NCBI GenBank assembly: GCA_021770655.1
Contig: JAETQO010000004.1
Span: 1-64,000, forward strand
Direction of reading: 5' to 3'
Origin: Ruminococcus sp.
GTDB lineage: Bacteria; Bacillota; Clostridia; Oscillospirales; Ruminococcaceae
DNA: 64,000 bases
Positions 42,881 to 53,224 of the stretch are shown here, piece by piece (the first letter of the stretch is position 1; each line of letters opens with the position of its first letter). Under the pieces are notes generated by a model that saw nothing but the letters and a program-made list of their open reading frames with translations, was not told where the DNA came from and ran no database searches. The position numbers and the translations under genes are program-made.

Positions 42881-45703
42881 TCAAAGCATCTTTTTCAGAT
42901 ATTGTCCGGTATAGGACTTTTCACAAGCCGCTATCTCTTCGGGTGTTCCGGTACAAACTATAGTTCCGCCGCCGTCGCCGCCCTCAGGCCCGAGATCGAT
43001 GATATGATCTGCGGTTTTGATAACGTCAAGATTATGCTCGATAACAAGCACGGTGTTTCCCGTATCGACGAGCTTTTGCAGTACGTCGATAAGCTTATGA
43101 ACATCTGCAGTATGAAGTCCCGTAGTAGGCTCGTCAAGAATATATATCGTTTTGCCCGTAGCGCGTTTTGAAAGCTCAGTCGCAAGCTTGACTCTCTGCG
43201 CCTCGCCTCCGGAAAGCGTTGTAGCCGCCTGCCCTATTTTGACGTAGCCGAGACCGACCTCGTAAAGAGTTTCAAGCTTTCTGCTGATTTTAGGGATACT
43301 GCTGAAAAACTCAACGCCCTCCTCAACGGTCATTTCAAGTACGTCGTAAATGTTTTTACCCTTATAGCGTACCTCCAGCGTTTCACGGTTGTATCTCATT
43401 CCGCCGCAGACTTCGCAGGGAACGTAAACGTCCGGCAGAAAATGCATTTCGATCTTGATTATTCCGTCGCCCTCGCAGGCCTCGCACCTTCCTCCCTTAA
43501 CGTTAAATGAGAATCTTCCTGAATTATATCCTTTCATTTTAGCGTCGGCTGTCTGTGCGTAAAGATTTCTGATGTCGGTAAAAACTCCGGTATATGTGGC
43601 GGGATTGGATCTTGGCGTTCTGCCGATTGGCGACTGATCTATGTCGATAACTTTATCGAGATATTCAAGACCTTTCATCTCTTTGAACTCGCCGGGACGT
43701 ATCCTGGCTCTGTTAAGCTTTCCTGCAAGCTCCTTATAGATTATCTCGTTTACAAGCGATGACTTTCCCGAACCTGAAACGCCTGTCACGCAGGTGAACG
43801 TACCAAGCGGTATCTGCACGTCAATATTTTTCAGATTGTTCTGAGTTGCGCCTAAAACGGTAAGAAAATTGCCGTTGCCTTTTCTTCTCTCCTGCGGAAC
43901 GGGTATCTTCTTTGCCCCGCTGAGATACTGTCCCGTAATTGACTTTTTGCATTTCATAATATCACGGACAGTTCCCGCCGCAACGATCTCGCCGCCGTGT
44001 ATTCCTGCGCCGGGTCCTACGTCTACAATATAATCTGCGGCTCTCATAGTATCTTCGTCGTGTTCAACGACTATAAGCGTATTCCCCAGATCTCTGAGTC
44101 TTTGCAGAGTTGCAATAAGCTTGTCGTTATCTCTCTGGTGCAGACCGATAGACGGTTCGTCAAGGATATACAGCACCCCCACGAGCGACGAACCTATCTG
44201 GGTAGCAAGACGTATGCGCTGGCTTTCGCCGCCCGAAAGCGTTCCGGCAGAACGTGACAGCGTAAGATACTCCAGACCGACGCTTTTTAAAAATCCAAGT
44301 CTGTCCTTTATCTCTTTGATTATTCTTTCGCCGATAAGCTTATCTCTGTCGCTTATCTCAAGGTTTTCAAAAAAATCAAGAGCTTTTGAAACCGAAAGGT
44401 GACAAAGCTGAGCTATATTAAGTCCGCCGACGGTCACGCTGAGACTTTCTTTTTTCAGTCTTTCTCCGTGACATGAGGGGCATTTTTCATCGCTCATACA
44501 AACTTCAATATCAGCTTTGGACCAATCGCTTCCCGACTCTTTGTATCTTCTTTCAAGATTCGGGATAATACCCTCGAATTCAGAGCTGTACTCCGCCTTA
44601 TAGAACTTTGAATTGCGGCTCAGCTTCAGTTTCTGTCCCTGCGTTCCGTAGAGAAAAATATCTATAGCGTCGGGATCAAGGTTTTTCACAGGCTCGTCCA
44701 GCGATATTCCGTAGGTTTCTGAGATCGCCCTGAAATACATCATTGCAATTGACGAATCGTCAAGAGTATTCCAGCCGCTCGCCTTGATCGCTCCCTGCCT
44801 TATAGACAGATCTTTGTTCGGAATAATCATATCGGGATCTATTTTCTTGAACACGCCAAGTCCGGTACACTTTTCGCATGCGCCGTAAGGATTGTTGAAA
44901 GAGAACATTCTCGGTGAAAGCTCGTCGATAGACACCCCATGCTCCGGGCAGGCATAATTCTGCGAGAACATCAGCTCCTCGCCGTCAATCACGTCAACGA
45001 CTACCAGACCTCCGGTCAAACCGGAAACAGTTTCTATACTGTCGGTAAGGCGCGATTTTATACCGTCCTTGATTACAAGTCTGTCAACAATTATCTCGAC
45101 AGTATGCTTTTTGTTCTTTTCAATTTTTATCTCTTCCGAAAGATCATAGATGATACCGTCAACACGGACTCTTACATAGCCTGATTTTCTTGCCTGATCG
45201 AGTTCCTTGACATGTTCGCCTTTTCTGCCTTTTACGATCGGAGCAAGCAACTGTATCTTTGTGCCTTCCGGCAGCTCCATAACTCTGTCGACTATCTGAT
45301 CGACAGTCTGCTGTTTGATCTCCCTGCCGCAGACCGGGCAATGAGGCACGCCGATCCTTGCGTAAAGCAAACGCAGATAGTCGTATATCTCCGTTACAGT
45401 ACCTACAGTAGAACGCGGATTTTTTGACGTTGTTTTCTGATCGATAGAGATCGCCGGAGACAAGCCCTCAATGCTGTCCACGTCCGGCTTGTCCATTTGT
45501 CCCAAAAACATTCTGGCATATGAAGACAAGGACTCGACATACCTTCTTTGTCCGTCGGCATAAATCGTATCAAAAGCAAGAGATGATTTTCCTGAACCGG
45601 ATAATCCCGTCATGACAATAAGCTTGTCACGTGGAATAGTAAGGTCTACATTTTTCAGATTATGCTCTCTTGCGCCTTTTATCACTATTTCATTAATAGG
45701 CAT
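42881..45703 (-). CDS. uvrA: Excinuclease ABC subunit A
   Basis: This 940-residue damage-recognition ATPase has two ABC modules: Walker [10 protein letters not shown] near residue 35 and GVSGSGKSS in the second half, two LSGGE signature motifs, and two zinc CxxC pairs. Length is standard. It is the last large gene of the uvrB operon, with NUDIX and DUF3795 genes in between. Confidence 0.97.
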   Translation of the reverse strand: MPINEIVIKGAREHNLKNVDLTIPRDKLIVMTGLSGSGKSSLAFDTIYADGQRRYVESLSSYARMFLGQMDKPDVDSIEGLSPAISIDQKTTSKNPRSTVGTVTEIYDYLRLLYARIGVPHCPVCGREIKQQTVDQIVDRVMELPEGTKIQLLAPIVKGRKGEHVKELDQARKSGYVRVRVDGIIYDLSEEIKIEKNKKHTVEIIVDRLVIKDGIKSRLTDSIETVSGLTGGLVVVDVIDGEELMFSQNYACPEHGVSIDELSPRMFSFNNPYGACEKCTGLGVFKKIDPDMIIPNKDLSIRQGAIKASGWNTLDDSSIAMMYFRAISETYGISLDEPVKNLDPDAIDIFLYGTQGQKLKLSRNSKFYKAEYSSEFEGIIPNLERRYKESGSDWSKADIEVCMSDEKCPSCHGERLKKESLSVTVGGLNIAQLCHLSVSKALDFFENLEISDRDKLIGERIIKEIKDRLGFLKSVGLEYLTLSRSAGTLSGGESQRIRLATQIGSSLVGVLYILDEPSIGLHQRDNDKLIATLQRLRDLGNTLIVVEHDEDTMRAADYIVDVGPGAGIHGGEIVAAGTVRDIMKCKKSITGQYLSGAKKIPVPQERRKGNGNFLTVLGATQNNLKNIDVQIPLGTFTCVTGVSGSGKSSLVNEIIYKELAGKLNRARIRPGEFKEMKGLEYLDKVIDIDQSPIGRTPRSNPATYTGVFTDIRNLYAQTADAKMKGYNSGRFSFNVKGGRCEACEGDGIIKIEMHFLPDVYVPCEVCGGMRYNRETLEVRYKGKNIYDVLEMTVEEGVEFFSSIPKISRKLETLYEVGLGYVKIGQAATTLSGGEAQRVKLATELSKRATGKTIYILDEPTTGLHTADVHKLIDVLQKLVDTGNTVLVIEHNLDVIKTADHIIDLGPEGGDGGGTIVCTGTPEEIAACEKSYTGQYLKKML

Positions 45704-45709
45704 TTTACT

Positions 45710-46150
45710 TTACCCTCCTGTATTACCGTATTCCAACAGTAAGATCACTTCATCGACCGTATTATAGCCGTCGTAATCTCCTGTATAACTTATCGGGTCT
45801 TTATGATAAATTATCCCCTTTTTCTCGTTTTCCATAAGCCGCTCAGCCAGAGCCTTACAGCTGTTACGTTTTACATACTCGGCAAAAGCAAGCAGTCTTA
45901 CGCCGTGCTTTGAAATGTCGTGCATATCTTTTCCGCAGGGAAAATCTTCACATTTCCAACAGCCCTCGATTTCCTTTTCGTCACAGCATCGGCGCTGAAA
46001 GCAACAGCACGGAATTTCTTCTTGACTGCTGAAATTACAGCCCCTGCAATGCGTTCTCTCGCTGCAAAGCTCACAGACAAGTCCGCAGGGAGCAATGCTG
46101 TTTTCAATCCTTTCAGTCCTGCCGAGGGTTATGTATTGCTCATATTTCAT
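45710..46150 (-). CDS. DUF3795 cysteine-rich protein
   Basis: This 146-residue protein has the DUF3795 pattern with many cysteines in its first half ([39 protein letters not shown]), probably binding zinc or an iron-sulfur cluster. Its function is unknown. It lies 6 bases before uvrA and 32 bases after the NUDIX gene. Confidence 0.82.
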   Translation of the reverse strand: MKYEQYITLGRTERIENSIAPCGLVCELCSERTHCRGCNFSSQEEIPCCCFQRRCCDEKEIEGCWKCEDFPCGKDMHDISKHGVRLLAFAEYVKRNSCKALAERLMENEKKGIIYHKDPISYTGDYDGYNTVDEVILLLEYGNTGG

Positions 46151-46182
46151 ATTATCACCCTAATTTTAATTATTCATCAACA

Positions 46183-46617
46183 TTATCTGAAAAATCCATT
46201 CAAAAATTTCTCAGCACGCTTCAAAAGCATGGGCTGAATTTCCGGATAAGTCCAATTTTCAGGACAGCTTTCCAACAGCCTCACTTCGGCTATCTCAGAA
46301 TCGGGTTTGTCCGCAAACTCCTCAACATCGGCATAAAACAGCATGCCGAAGGTTTCTTCGTTAGGTTCGGAATTATCCCCGCTTACCGAATAAACGCAGA
46401 TTTTTTCCAATGTGAACTTCTCCGCTCCCGTTTCCTCGAAAAGCTCCCGCTTTGCGGTCTGCTCTATAGTTTCGCCGCGCTCCCAATGTCCGCCGGGAAT
46501 TTCAAGAGTATCGCGCTCCCTGTGCCTTACAAAAACATATTTATCCTTATAAAAAGCGGCGATAACTGCATATTTCAGCTTGCAGGAGTGATTTTCGTTA
46601 TAAAATTTTACTGTCAT
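46183..46617 (-). CDS. NUDIX hydrolase
   Basis: This 144-residue pyrophosphohydrolase has the full NUDIX box GGHWERGETIEQTAKRELFE followed by ETGA, with the metal-binding REXXEE residues. The substrate is unknown; in this operon a nucleotide-sanitising role would fit. Its ATG overlaps the stop of the 43-codon frame upstream (ATGA), so translation is probably coupled. Confidence 0.9.
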   Translation of the reverse strand: MTVKFYNENHSCKLKYAVIAAFYKDKYVFVRHRERDTLEIPGGHWERGETIEQTAKRELFEETGAEKFTLEKICVYSVSGDNSEPNEETFGMLFYADVEEFADKPDSEIAEVRLLESCPENWTYPEIQPMLLKRAEKFLNGFFR

Positions 46618-46745
46618 ACAATACCTGCCTTACCTGAAATATCAAACCCGAAATACCTTTCAACATCTGGATCAGTCTGTTCGATACTTGTGTTATCATA
46701 TACGTTTTTAAGCGCATTTTTGATTATATTGTCTGCAATGTACAT
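46614..46745 (-). pseudogene. 43-codon remnant of a clostridial ATP-binding kinase-like gene
   Basis: This small frame starts in the uvrB stop (TAATG) and ends in the NUDIX start (ATGA). Its first residues ([16 protein letters not shown]) resemble the N terminus of AAA/kinase-like proteins that I recall from clostridia, where a P-loop follows directly. Here that P-loop is missing and the frame jumps to EQTDPDVERYFGFDI, which looks like a C-terminal end. An in-frame deletion would explain this and would keep the operon coupled. The parent family is recalled, not checked. Confidence 0.5.
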
Positions 46746-48712
46746 TACTTCTCTCCCTTAAGTTCTGCGATCTTGTCACGCAGGAACGCAGCGTGTTCAA
46801 ATTCGAGCAGCTTTGCCGCCTCTTTCATTTCCTTGGTGAGCTTGTCTATAAGCTGTGCCGTTTCAGCCTTTGTGAGCTTGGATTTCTGTCTTGCGGAATA
46901 CTCAACCTCTTCTTTAGTGGAGATCTCTATTACATCTCGTATATCCTTGACTATTGTTTTAGGAACAATGCCGTGTTCTTCATTGAATTTCATCTGAATG
47001 GAACGGCGGCGTTCTGTTTCGGATATAGCGTTTTCCATTGAACGGGTAACGGTATCGGCATACATGATGACCTTACCTTCGGCATTTCTCGCCGCCCTTC
47101 CTATGGTCTGAATAAGCGCGCTTTCAGAACGCAGGAAACCTTCCTTGTCGGCGTCGAGTATCGCAACAAGCGTGACCTCCGGCAGATCAAGTCCTTCACG
47201 GAGCAGGTTGATTCCCACAAGAACGTCAAATTCGCCCAAACGGAGATCCCGTATTATCTCCATACGCTCAATGGTATCAATATCGTGATGCATATATCTT
47301 ACTTTGACGTCAAAGTTTTTAAGATAAGCCGTAAGATCCTCCGCCATTTTCTTGGTCAAAGTTGTAACCAGTACCCTCTGATTTTTTGCCGTACGCATAT
47401 TTATCTCGGACAGCAGATCTTCTATCTGTCCCTCGGTGAGTTTTACGATGATCTCAGGATCAAGAAGACCCGTCGGTCTGATGACCTGCTCTACTATCTG
47501 CTTTGATTTTTCTTTTTCTATAGGCCCCGGAGTTGCAGAAACGAAAACCGCCTGATTGATATGCGAATAAAACTCATCAAATGTCAAAGGACGGTTATCC
47601 AATGCCGAGGGCAGACGAAAACCGTAATCCACAAGGGTCTGCTTTCTTGCCCTGTCGCCTGCATACATTCCCCTTACCTGCGGCAGAGAAACGTGAGATT
47701 CGTCAACGAAAAGGACAAAATCCTCCGGCAAAAAGTCCAGCAGGGTGAAAGGCGTTGAACCCGCCGGCCGCCTTGCAAGCACTCTGGAATAGTTCTCAAT
47801 GCCGCTGCAAAAACCGATTTCCTCCATCATTTCAATATCGTAATTGGTACGCTGGGCAATTCTCTGCGCTTCTATAAGCATATCGTTATCCTTAAAGTAT
47901 TTGATACGCTCATCAAGCTCCTGCTTTATCTCTTCGATAGCGTCTCTCATTTTATCCCTGCTTACGATATAATGAGAGGCGGGGAAAATCGCAATATGAG
48001 CAAGAGAACAAAGCATCTCTCCCGTTACCACGTTGATCTCGGATATCCTGTCTATCTCGTCCCCGAAGAACTCAACTCTTATTGCGGTGTCGGTAGAGTT
48101 CGCAGGGAATATCTCCACAACGTCTCCCCTAACTCTGAATTTATTTCTTACAAAATTTATGTCGTTTCTTTCATACTGTATTCCTACAAGCTCAGCTATA
48201 AGCCTGTCACGGGATTTCTCCATACCTTTTCTTATAGATACTACCATGGATTTATACTCCTCAGGGTCGCCCAGAGAGTAAATGCAGGAAACGCTGGCAA
48301 CGATAATAACATCGCGTCTTTCGGCAATAGCGGAAGTCGCCGAGTGACGGAGCTTGTCTATCTCGTCGTTTACCGAGCTGTCCTTTTCAATATATACGTC
48401 CTTGCTCGGAACATACGCCTCAGGCTGATAGTAGTCATAATATGATACAAAGTATTCTACCGCATTGTTCGGAAAAAACTCCTTGAACTCGGAACAAAGC
48501 TGAGCTGCAAGTATCTTATTGTGAGCCAGAACCAATGTGGGCCTGTTTATCCTCGCAATAACGTTAGCCATCGTGAATGTTTTTCCCGAACCGGTAACGC
48601 CCATAAGCGTCTGCTCACGCATACCGCTTTCTATTCCCTTTACAAGAGCGTCCACTGCCTCCGGCTGGTCGCCGGAAAGCTTATAGTCTGAAACCAACTG
48701 AAATTTATCCAT
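46745..48712 (-). CDS. uvrB: Excinuclease ABC subunit B
   Basis: This 655-residue helicase-like protein has Walker [11 protein letters not shown], the beta-hairpin region [12 protein letters not shown], motif II DESH, motif [11 protein letters not shown], and the C-terminal UVR domain ([21 protein letters not shown]). Length is standard. It is the first gene of the repair operon and is preceded by a LexA-type box. Confidence 0.97.
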   Translation of the reverse strand: MDKFQLVSDYKLSGDQPEAVDALVKGIESGMREQTLMGVTGSGKTFTMANVIARINRPTLVLAHNKILAAQLCSEFKEFFPNNAVEYFVSYYDYYQPEAYVPSKDVYIEKDSSVNDEIDKLRHSATSAIAERRDVIIVASVSCIYSLGDPEEYKSMVVSIRKGMEKSRDRLIAELVGIQYERNDINFVRNKFRVRGDVVEIFPANSTDTAIRVEFFGDEIDRISEINVVTGEMLCSLAHIAIFPASHYIVSRDKMRDAIEEIKQELDERIKYFKDNDMLIEAQRIAQRTNYDIEMMEEIGFCSGIENYSRVLARRPAGSTPFTLLDFLPEDFVLFVDESHVSLPQVRGMYAGDRARKQTLVDYGFRLPSALDNRPLTFDEFYSHINQAVFVSATPGPIEKEKSKQIVEQVIRPTGLLDPEIIVKLTEGQIEDLLSEINMRTAKNQRVLVTTLTKKMAEDLTAYLKNFDVKVRYMHHDIDTIERMEIIRDLRLGEFDVLVGINLLREGLDLPEVTLVAILDADKEGFLRSESALIQTIGRAARNAEGKVIMYADTVTRSMENAISETERRRSIQMKFNEEHGIVPKTIVKDIRDVIEISTKEEVEYSARQKSKLTKAETAQLIDKLTKEMKEAAKLLEFEHAAFLRDKIAELKGEK

Positions 48713-48737
48713 AAAAAAGTACTCCTCAGAAAATTAT

Positions 48738-48751
48738 CGAACGATTGTTTA
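48738..48751. promoter_or_regulatory. LexA/DinR-type operator at uvrB
   Basis: CGAACGATTGTTTA matches the Gram-positive LexA box (CGAACNNNNGTTYG) at all but the last positions. It lies directly after the -10 element on the minus strand and covers the transcript start. Confidence 0.65.
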
Positions 48752-48755
48752 CTTT

Positions 48756-48784
48756 ATTATACTACAAAAATTTATTTATGTAAA
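48756..48784 (-). promoter_or_regulatory. uvrB promoter
   Basis: Minus strand: TTTACA, 17-base spacer, TATAAT. Confidence 0.75.
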
Positions 48785-48935
48785 GGGGTTTTGACAGCAT
48801 TTTTATAAATCTCAGACAAATTTGCAAATCAGCTTGCAAAACGGCAGTTTATAAAGTATAATTAAATAAAACGGCAAGGACAATAAATTGAACGTACCGA
48901 TATCCGAAATGCTGAATAATAAAGGAGCTGTCAAT

Positions 48936-49436
48936 ATGCGCAAGCACTGCGAAATGATAAAAAAACAAGTAGATTCAAATTTTATAAATCTTGAAACTGC
49001 TATAAAGACCTATGACAGAAACGCCCTTGTGTGCGGCTCTCCCGCCTGGAGATATGTATATCATACAATTCACTCGGCGGACAAATGGTTTTTCAATCCA
49101 TTTGTTTACGACGAGCCTGAATTTCACACAGAAGGTATGGATAATCCCGACAATCCCTGCAACATAACCCTCAGCGACGAACAGCTTTTAAACTATCTGC
49201 ATAAGGTGAGAAACAAGACCTTCGCCTATATGGACACTCTTACGGACGATATGCTGTACGAATACCCGCAGAACTGTAAATTTACACGGCTTGAGCTTGT
49301 ATTAAAGCAGTTCAGACATATTTCAACGCACATAGGAATGATAAACGGACAAACTATAGAACGCACGGGGAAATTTCCGGTGTTTGTAGGTCCGGATACT
49401 GTTTACAGGCTTGAAAACGGCCTGTTTGAAGAATAA
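48936..49436 (+). CDS. DinB/YfiT-like putative metal enzyme
   Basis: This 166-residue protein has the four-helix DinB pattern with possible metal ligands in YHTIHSADKW and FRHISTHIGMINGQ. Members use bacillithiol, mycothiol or other thiols, or are of unknown role. I chose the ATG at 48936 because AAGGAG lies 9 bases upstream. It precedes the RluA gene by 12 bases. Confidence 0.75.
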   Translation: MRKHCEMIKKQVDSNFINLETAIKTYDRNALVCGSPAWRYVYHTIHSADKWFFNPFVYDEPEFHTEGMDNPDNPCNITLSDEQLLNYLHKVRNKTFAYMDTLTDDMLYEYPQNCKFTRLELVLKQFRHISTHIGMINGQTIERTGKFPVFVGPDTVYRLENGLFEE

Positions 49437-49448
49437 GGTATATCAGCA

Positions 49449-50420
49449 ATGAAAGAATTTACTATAAACAAAAACGACAGCGGCCAGCGTATTGACAAGT
49501 TTCTGGCAAAGGCTGTGCCAAGACTTCCGAAAAATCTGCTTTACAAATATATTCGGCTAAAGCGCATAAAGTTAAACGGCAAACGCTGTGAAATTTCCAC
49601 AAGACTTTCCGAGGGAGATGTAATACAGCTTTATATAAACGACGAATTTTTTGGCGATAAGCAGACAAACAAACCCGCATTTCTAAGCGCTCCCACTGCT
49701 CTCAATATTGTTTACGAGGATGAAAATATTATCCTCTGCGACAAAAAGTGCGGACTTGTGGTACACGAGGACGAAAGCGGCACGGCTGATACGCTGATAA
49801 ACCGAATTCAGCACTATCTGTACGACAAAGGAGAATATAACCCTAACGAAGAATTATCTTTTGCTCCTGCGCTTTGCAACAGAATAGACCGCAATACAGG
49901 CGGAATAGTTATCTGCGCCAAAAATGCCGAAAGCCTCAGAATACTTAATCAGAAAGTCAAGAATCGAGAGCTTGAAAAGCTTTACCTCTGTGTTACCGTA
50001 GGTATTCCTCCCCAAAAAGAAGATACTCTTACCGCTTATCACGAGCGCAATGAGCAGACAAAAACCGCAAAAATCTCCGACAGAAAAACGCCGTATAATA
50101 AAACCATGATAACGAAATACAAAGTACTTGACCAAAACAAAGAACTGGGTCTGGCGCTTCTGGAGGTAGACTTGGTCACCGGCAGGACTCATCAGATAAG
50201 GGCGCATATGTCGCACATCGGTTATCCTTTGCTGGGAGACGGAAAATACGGTATAAATAAGATCAATCGGGAATATAATGTAAAAACGCAGGCGCTGTAT
50301 TCGTACAAGCTCACTTTTAAATTTACTACCGACGCAGGTATTCTGGAATATCTGAACGGGAAAACATTCCAAGCTGATGATATTTGGTTTTGCGGTAAGT
50401 TTTTCAACTGCAGCGTCTGA
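49449..50420 (+). CDS. RluA-family pseudouridine synthase
   Basis: This 323-residue enzyme has an S4 RNA-binding domain (residues about 10-60, GQRIDKFLAKAVPRLPKN) and a catalytic domain with the aspartate in NRIDRNTGGIVI. The RTHQIRAHMSHIG motif is also present. The target RNA site cannot be read from sequence. Confidence 0.92.
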   Translation: MKEFTINKNDSGQRIDKFLAKAVPRLPKNLLYKYIRLKRIKLNGKRCEISTRLSEGDVIQLYINDEFFGDKQTNKPAFLSAPTALNIVYEDENIILCDKKCGLVVHEDESGTADTLINRIQHYLYDKGEYNPNEELSFAPALCNRIDRNTGGIVICAKNAESLRILNQKVKNRELEKLYLCVTVGIPPQKEDTLTAYHERNEQTKTAKISDRKTPYNKTMITKYKVLDQNKELGLALLEVDLVTGRTHQIRAHMSHIGYPLLGDGKYGINKINREYNVKTQALYSYKLTFKFTTDAGILEYLNGKTFQADDIWFCGKFFNCSV

Positions 50421-50521
50421 GACTTGTAGTGATAATGCACTATTTTTCGCCCTGTTTTTTGTTTTATACGACAAATGACGCTTGCCGATCGGCTGAAATT
50501 GTGTAAATCATTCAAAAAAGC

Positions 50522-50550
50522 TTGCAAATGTATATAAAATATGTTATAAT
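50522..50550 (+). promoter_or_regulatory. Promoter of the PHP gene
   Basis: TTGCAA, 17-base spacer, TATAAT, about 60 bases before the start codon. Confidence 0.8.
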
Positions 50551-50611
50551 TATTTAGTCCAATTTATATGCGGCTGAAAAATATACTTTTATAGATTTGG
50601 AGGACAAAGAT

Positions 50612-51475
50612 ATGACCGGAGATTTACATTGTCATACAACACTTTCGGACGGTTCTCTCGGAATTGAGGAGGTCATCGTTCAGGCTAAAAGAATGGGACT
50701 GGATTTTCTCGCAATAACCGACCATGACACGCTTTCGTCGTCAAGCAGGGCTCAGGTTCTCGGCGACAGATACGGCGTTAAGGTAATACCTGCGGTAGAG
50801 CTTTCCGCTTGGGACAAAGCCAGAAATTCAAAGGTGCATATTTTGTGCTATGCTCCTCAGAAACCAGACAGACTTGAAGGCCTTTGCCTAAAGTCCTGTC
50901 AAATAAGGAAAGACTGCGCTAAGGATATGATCGAGAAAGTAACGGAAAGGTATCCTATTCCTGCCGACGCTGTTCTTCATTATACAAAAGGCTCTAAAAG
51001 TATTTTCAAACAGCACATTATGAGGGCGCTTGTAAACTACGGATATGCTACAGAGCTTTACGGCTCTGTAAACGACAAGCTGTTTTCTTACCCCAACGGC
51101 GAATGCCTTGTCACCAGAGAATATCCGGACGTTAATTTTGTGCTTGACCTTATCCACTCCTCTAAGGGTGTTGCAGTGATGGCTCATCCCTATATGTTTA
51201 ATAATACTGAGCTGTTAAAAGAGCTTATTGAGGCCGGTAAGATCGACGGAATAGAGGCTTATCACTATTCCGCTACGCCGATACAGCAGAAGAAACTTGT
51301 TGACATTGCTAAAGAACATGATCTGATCGTTACCGGCGGTTCGGATTTTCACGGACTTTACAACGAAACAATGACGCATATAGGAAGTATGACTACAGAT
51401 AAGGAAAATCTTGACAAGCTGTTCAAGCTTATCCATGTCAATTCGCAAAAAGCTAGCAAAGCGGCTGTGAAATAA
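50612..51475 (+). CDS. PHP-domain phosphoesterase
   Basis: This 287-residue protein has the PHP metal motifs: DLHCHTTLSDG (HxH), TDHDT, and later AHPYMF and GSDFHG. It resembles the TrpH/RNase AM group, which degrades nucleotides or RNA ends. I chose the ATG at 50612 because GGAGG lies 8 bases upstream; the TTG 15 bases before it overlaps that site. Confidence 0.88.
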   Translation: MTGDLHCHTTLSDGSLGIEEVIVQAKRMGLDFLAITDHDTLSSSSRAQVLGDRYGVKVIPAVELSAWDKARNSKVHILCYAPQKPDRLEGLCLKSCQIRKDCAKDMIEKVTERYPIPADAVLHYTKGSKSIFKQHIMRALVNYGYATELYGSVNDKLFSYPNGECLVTREYPDVNFVLDLIHSSKGVAVMAHPYMFNNTELLKELIEAGKIDGIEAYHYSATPIQQKKLVDIAKEHDLIVTGGSDFHGLYNETMTHIGSMTTDKENLDKLFKLIHVNSQKASKAAVK

Positions 51476-51478
51476 TAA

Positions 51479-51661
51479 CTGTTTACCCGTGAAAGCTGGA
51501 ATGGCAGAATTAGGGCTTGCAGAGGCGTCGGAGCGTCACTGTCCGAGAACGATATAAACTCATTTGAAAAAGAACATCTTGATATGCCAGACAGCTTCGG
51601 CGCCGATAAATTTGATGTTCTGCATTACGGCGCACTTGCCGATTTAAAATTAAGACGGTAA
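51479..51661 (+). pseudogene. C-terminal remnant of a SAM-dependent methyltransferase
   Basis: The frame has no start, but its residues (FTRESWNGRIRACRGVGAS, EKEHLDMPDSF, FDVLHYGALADLKL) match the tail of class I methyltransferases common in clostridia. The N-terminal SAM-binding domain is gone. A terminator-like hairpin (51667-51695) follows. Confidence 0.65.
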
Positions 51662-51666
51662 AAACT

Positions 51667-51695
51667 AAGAGACTTCCGCTTATGCGGGGTTTCTT
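51667..51695 (+). terminator. Terminator after the methyltransferase remnant
   Basis: AAGAGACTTCCGC pairs with GCGGGGTTTCTT (G/U pairs and one bulge) and runs into a T/A-rich stretch. Confidence 0.6.
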
Positions 51696-51715
51696 AAATT
51701 ATTTAAATAATTTAA
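51694..51715. repeat. 22-bp AT palindrome before the malic enzyme gene
   Basis: A perfect palindrome whose left half is TTAAATTATTT. It lies 48 bases before the malic enzyme start and could be a regulator site or part of the promoter. Confidence 0.5.
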
Positions 51716-51762
51716 ATACTTTGAGCCGGCAACAGGCTCAGACAGAGAGGATTGTAAAAAAT

Positions 51763-52935
51763 ATGAACGTGATGGAAGAATCGCTTCAAAAGCATAAGGA
51801 ATGGAAGGGTAAGATCGAAGTCTGCTCCCGTCCCAAAATCAATAACGCAAAGGATCTGACTCTGGCTTACACGCCGGGCGTTGCTCAGCCTTGCCTTGAG
51901 ATACAGAAGGATCCCGATTTGTCTTATGAACTTACAAGACGTGCAAACCTTGTTGCTGTTATAACCGACGGTTCAGCTGTACTTGGTCTTGGAAATATCG
52001 GCGGACTTGCGGGTATGCCCGTTATGGAGGGCAAATGCGCTCTGTTCAAGGAATTTGCAGACGTGGACGCTTTTCCGCTCTGCATTAAATCAAACGACGT
52101 TGACGAAATCGTAAACACTATCGCTATGATCTCCGACAGCTTCGGCGGAATCAATCTTGAGGATATTTCAGCACCGAGGTGCTTTGAAATTGAGGAAAAG
52201 CTTAAAAAGAAAGTTGACATTCCCGTATTTCACGACGATCAGCACGGTACTGCTATTGTAGTCGGCGCAGCGTTGATGAACGCCTGCAAAGTCGCAGGAA
52301 AGAAAATCGAAGATATCACCCTTGTCATAAACGGCGCCGGAGCGGCAGGCTGTGCTATCGGAAAACTTCTTTTGTCACTGAAAATCGGTAATCTCATAAT
52401 GGTCGACAAAGAGGGTATCATATGCGAGGGAGATAATTATCTCAATGAGGCGCACGCTGAAATGGCAAAGGTCACAAACAAAAACAAACTTCACGGCTCG
52501 CTGGCTGATGCGCTTAAGTGTGCAGACGCGTTTGTGGGAGTTTCAAGACCGGGGCTGGTTACGCCTGAAATGGTAAGGTCAATGAACGACAAGCCTATTC
52601 TTTTTGCTATGGCTAATCCTACTCCTGAGATAATGCCCGACGAGGCAAAAGCGGCAGGAGCATTTATCGTAGGAACAGGACGTTCAGACTTCCCTAACCA
52701 GATAAACAACGTTGTAGCTTTTCCCGGAATTTTCAAGGGAGCATTGGCTGTAAGAGCCTCCGACATAAACGAAGAAATGAAGATGGCCGCGGCAAGGGCT
52801 ATCGCAGGCTGTGTTCCCGAGAACAAGCTTTGCGCAGACTTCATTCTTCCGAACGCATTTGACAGAGCAGTTCCCGTAGCCGTTGCCGAAGCAGTGGCGC
52901 AGGCTGCAAGAGAAACAGGCGCAGCAAGAATATAA
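51763..52935 (+). CDS. Malic enzyme, NAD(P)-dependent
   Basis: This 390-residue enzyme decarboxylates malate to pyruvate. The AYTPGVAQPCLEI start, the FHDDQHGTAIV metal/substrate motif, and the GAGAAGCAIGKLL dinucleotide-binding loop are clear. I chose the ATG at 51763; GAGAGG lies 12 bases upstream, and the second ATG three codons later is also possible. It supplies pyruvate and reducing power. Confidence 0.92.
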   Translation: MNVMEESLQKHKEWKGKIEVCSRPKINNAKDLTLAYTPGVAQPCLEIQKDPDLSYELTRRANLVAVITDGSAVLGLGNIGGLAGMPVMEGKCALFKEFADVDAFPLCIKSNDVDEIVNTIAMISDSFGGINLEDISAPRCFEIEEKLKKKVDIPVFHDDQHGTAIVVGAALMNACKVAGKKIEDITLVINGAGAAGCAIGKLLLSLKIGNLIMVDKEGIICEGDNYLNEAHAEMAKVTNKNKLHGSLADALKCADAFVGVSRPGLVTPEMVRSMNDKPILFAMANPTPEIMPDEAKAAGAFIVGTGRSDFPNQINNVVAFPGIFKGALAVRASDINEEMKMAAARAIAGCVPENKLCADFILPNAFDRAVPVAVAEAVAQAARETGAARI

Positions 52936-52950
52936 CCGGAGGTCAAAACA

Positions 52951-53196
52951 ATGAAAACAATATCTTATGCTCCAAAAGGAGTATGTTCAAGAAAAATTGA
53001 CATCGAATTGGACGGCGACGTTATTAAGAGCGTTCGTTTCACAGGCGGCTGCAACGGTAATACTCAGGGTATTTCCAAGCTTGTAGTCGGAATGAAGGTT
53101 CGAGACGTTATTGACAAGCTTGACGGTATAGACTGCAACGGCAGAGGAACTTCATGTCCGGCACAGTTGGCTAAGGCATTGAAAGAGAATTCCTGA
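52951..53196 (+). CDS. TIGR03905 TSCPD-domain protein
   Basis: This 81-residue protein has the TSCPD pattern found at the C terminus of class II ribonucleotide reductases (GVCSRKIDIELDGDVIKSV, FTGGCNGNTQGI, RGTSCPAQLAKAL). As a separate protein its role is not established. It lies 15 bases after the malic enzyme gene. Confidence 0.85.
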   Translation: MKTISYAPKGVCSRKIDIELDGDVIKSVRFTGGCNGNTQGISKLVVGMKVRDVIDKLDGIDCNGRGTSCPAQLAKALKENS

Positions 53197-53224
53197 TTTG
53201 TATCAGTAAGGATTGAAGACAGAT

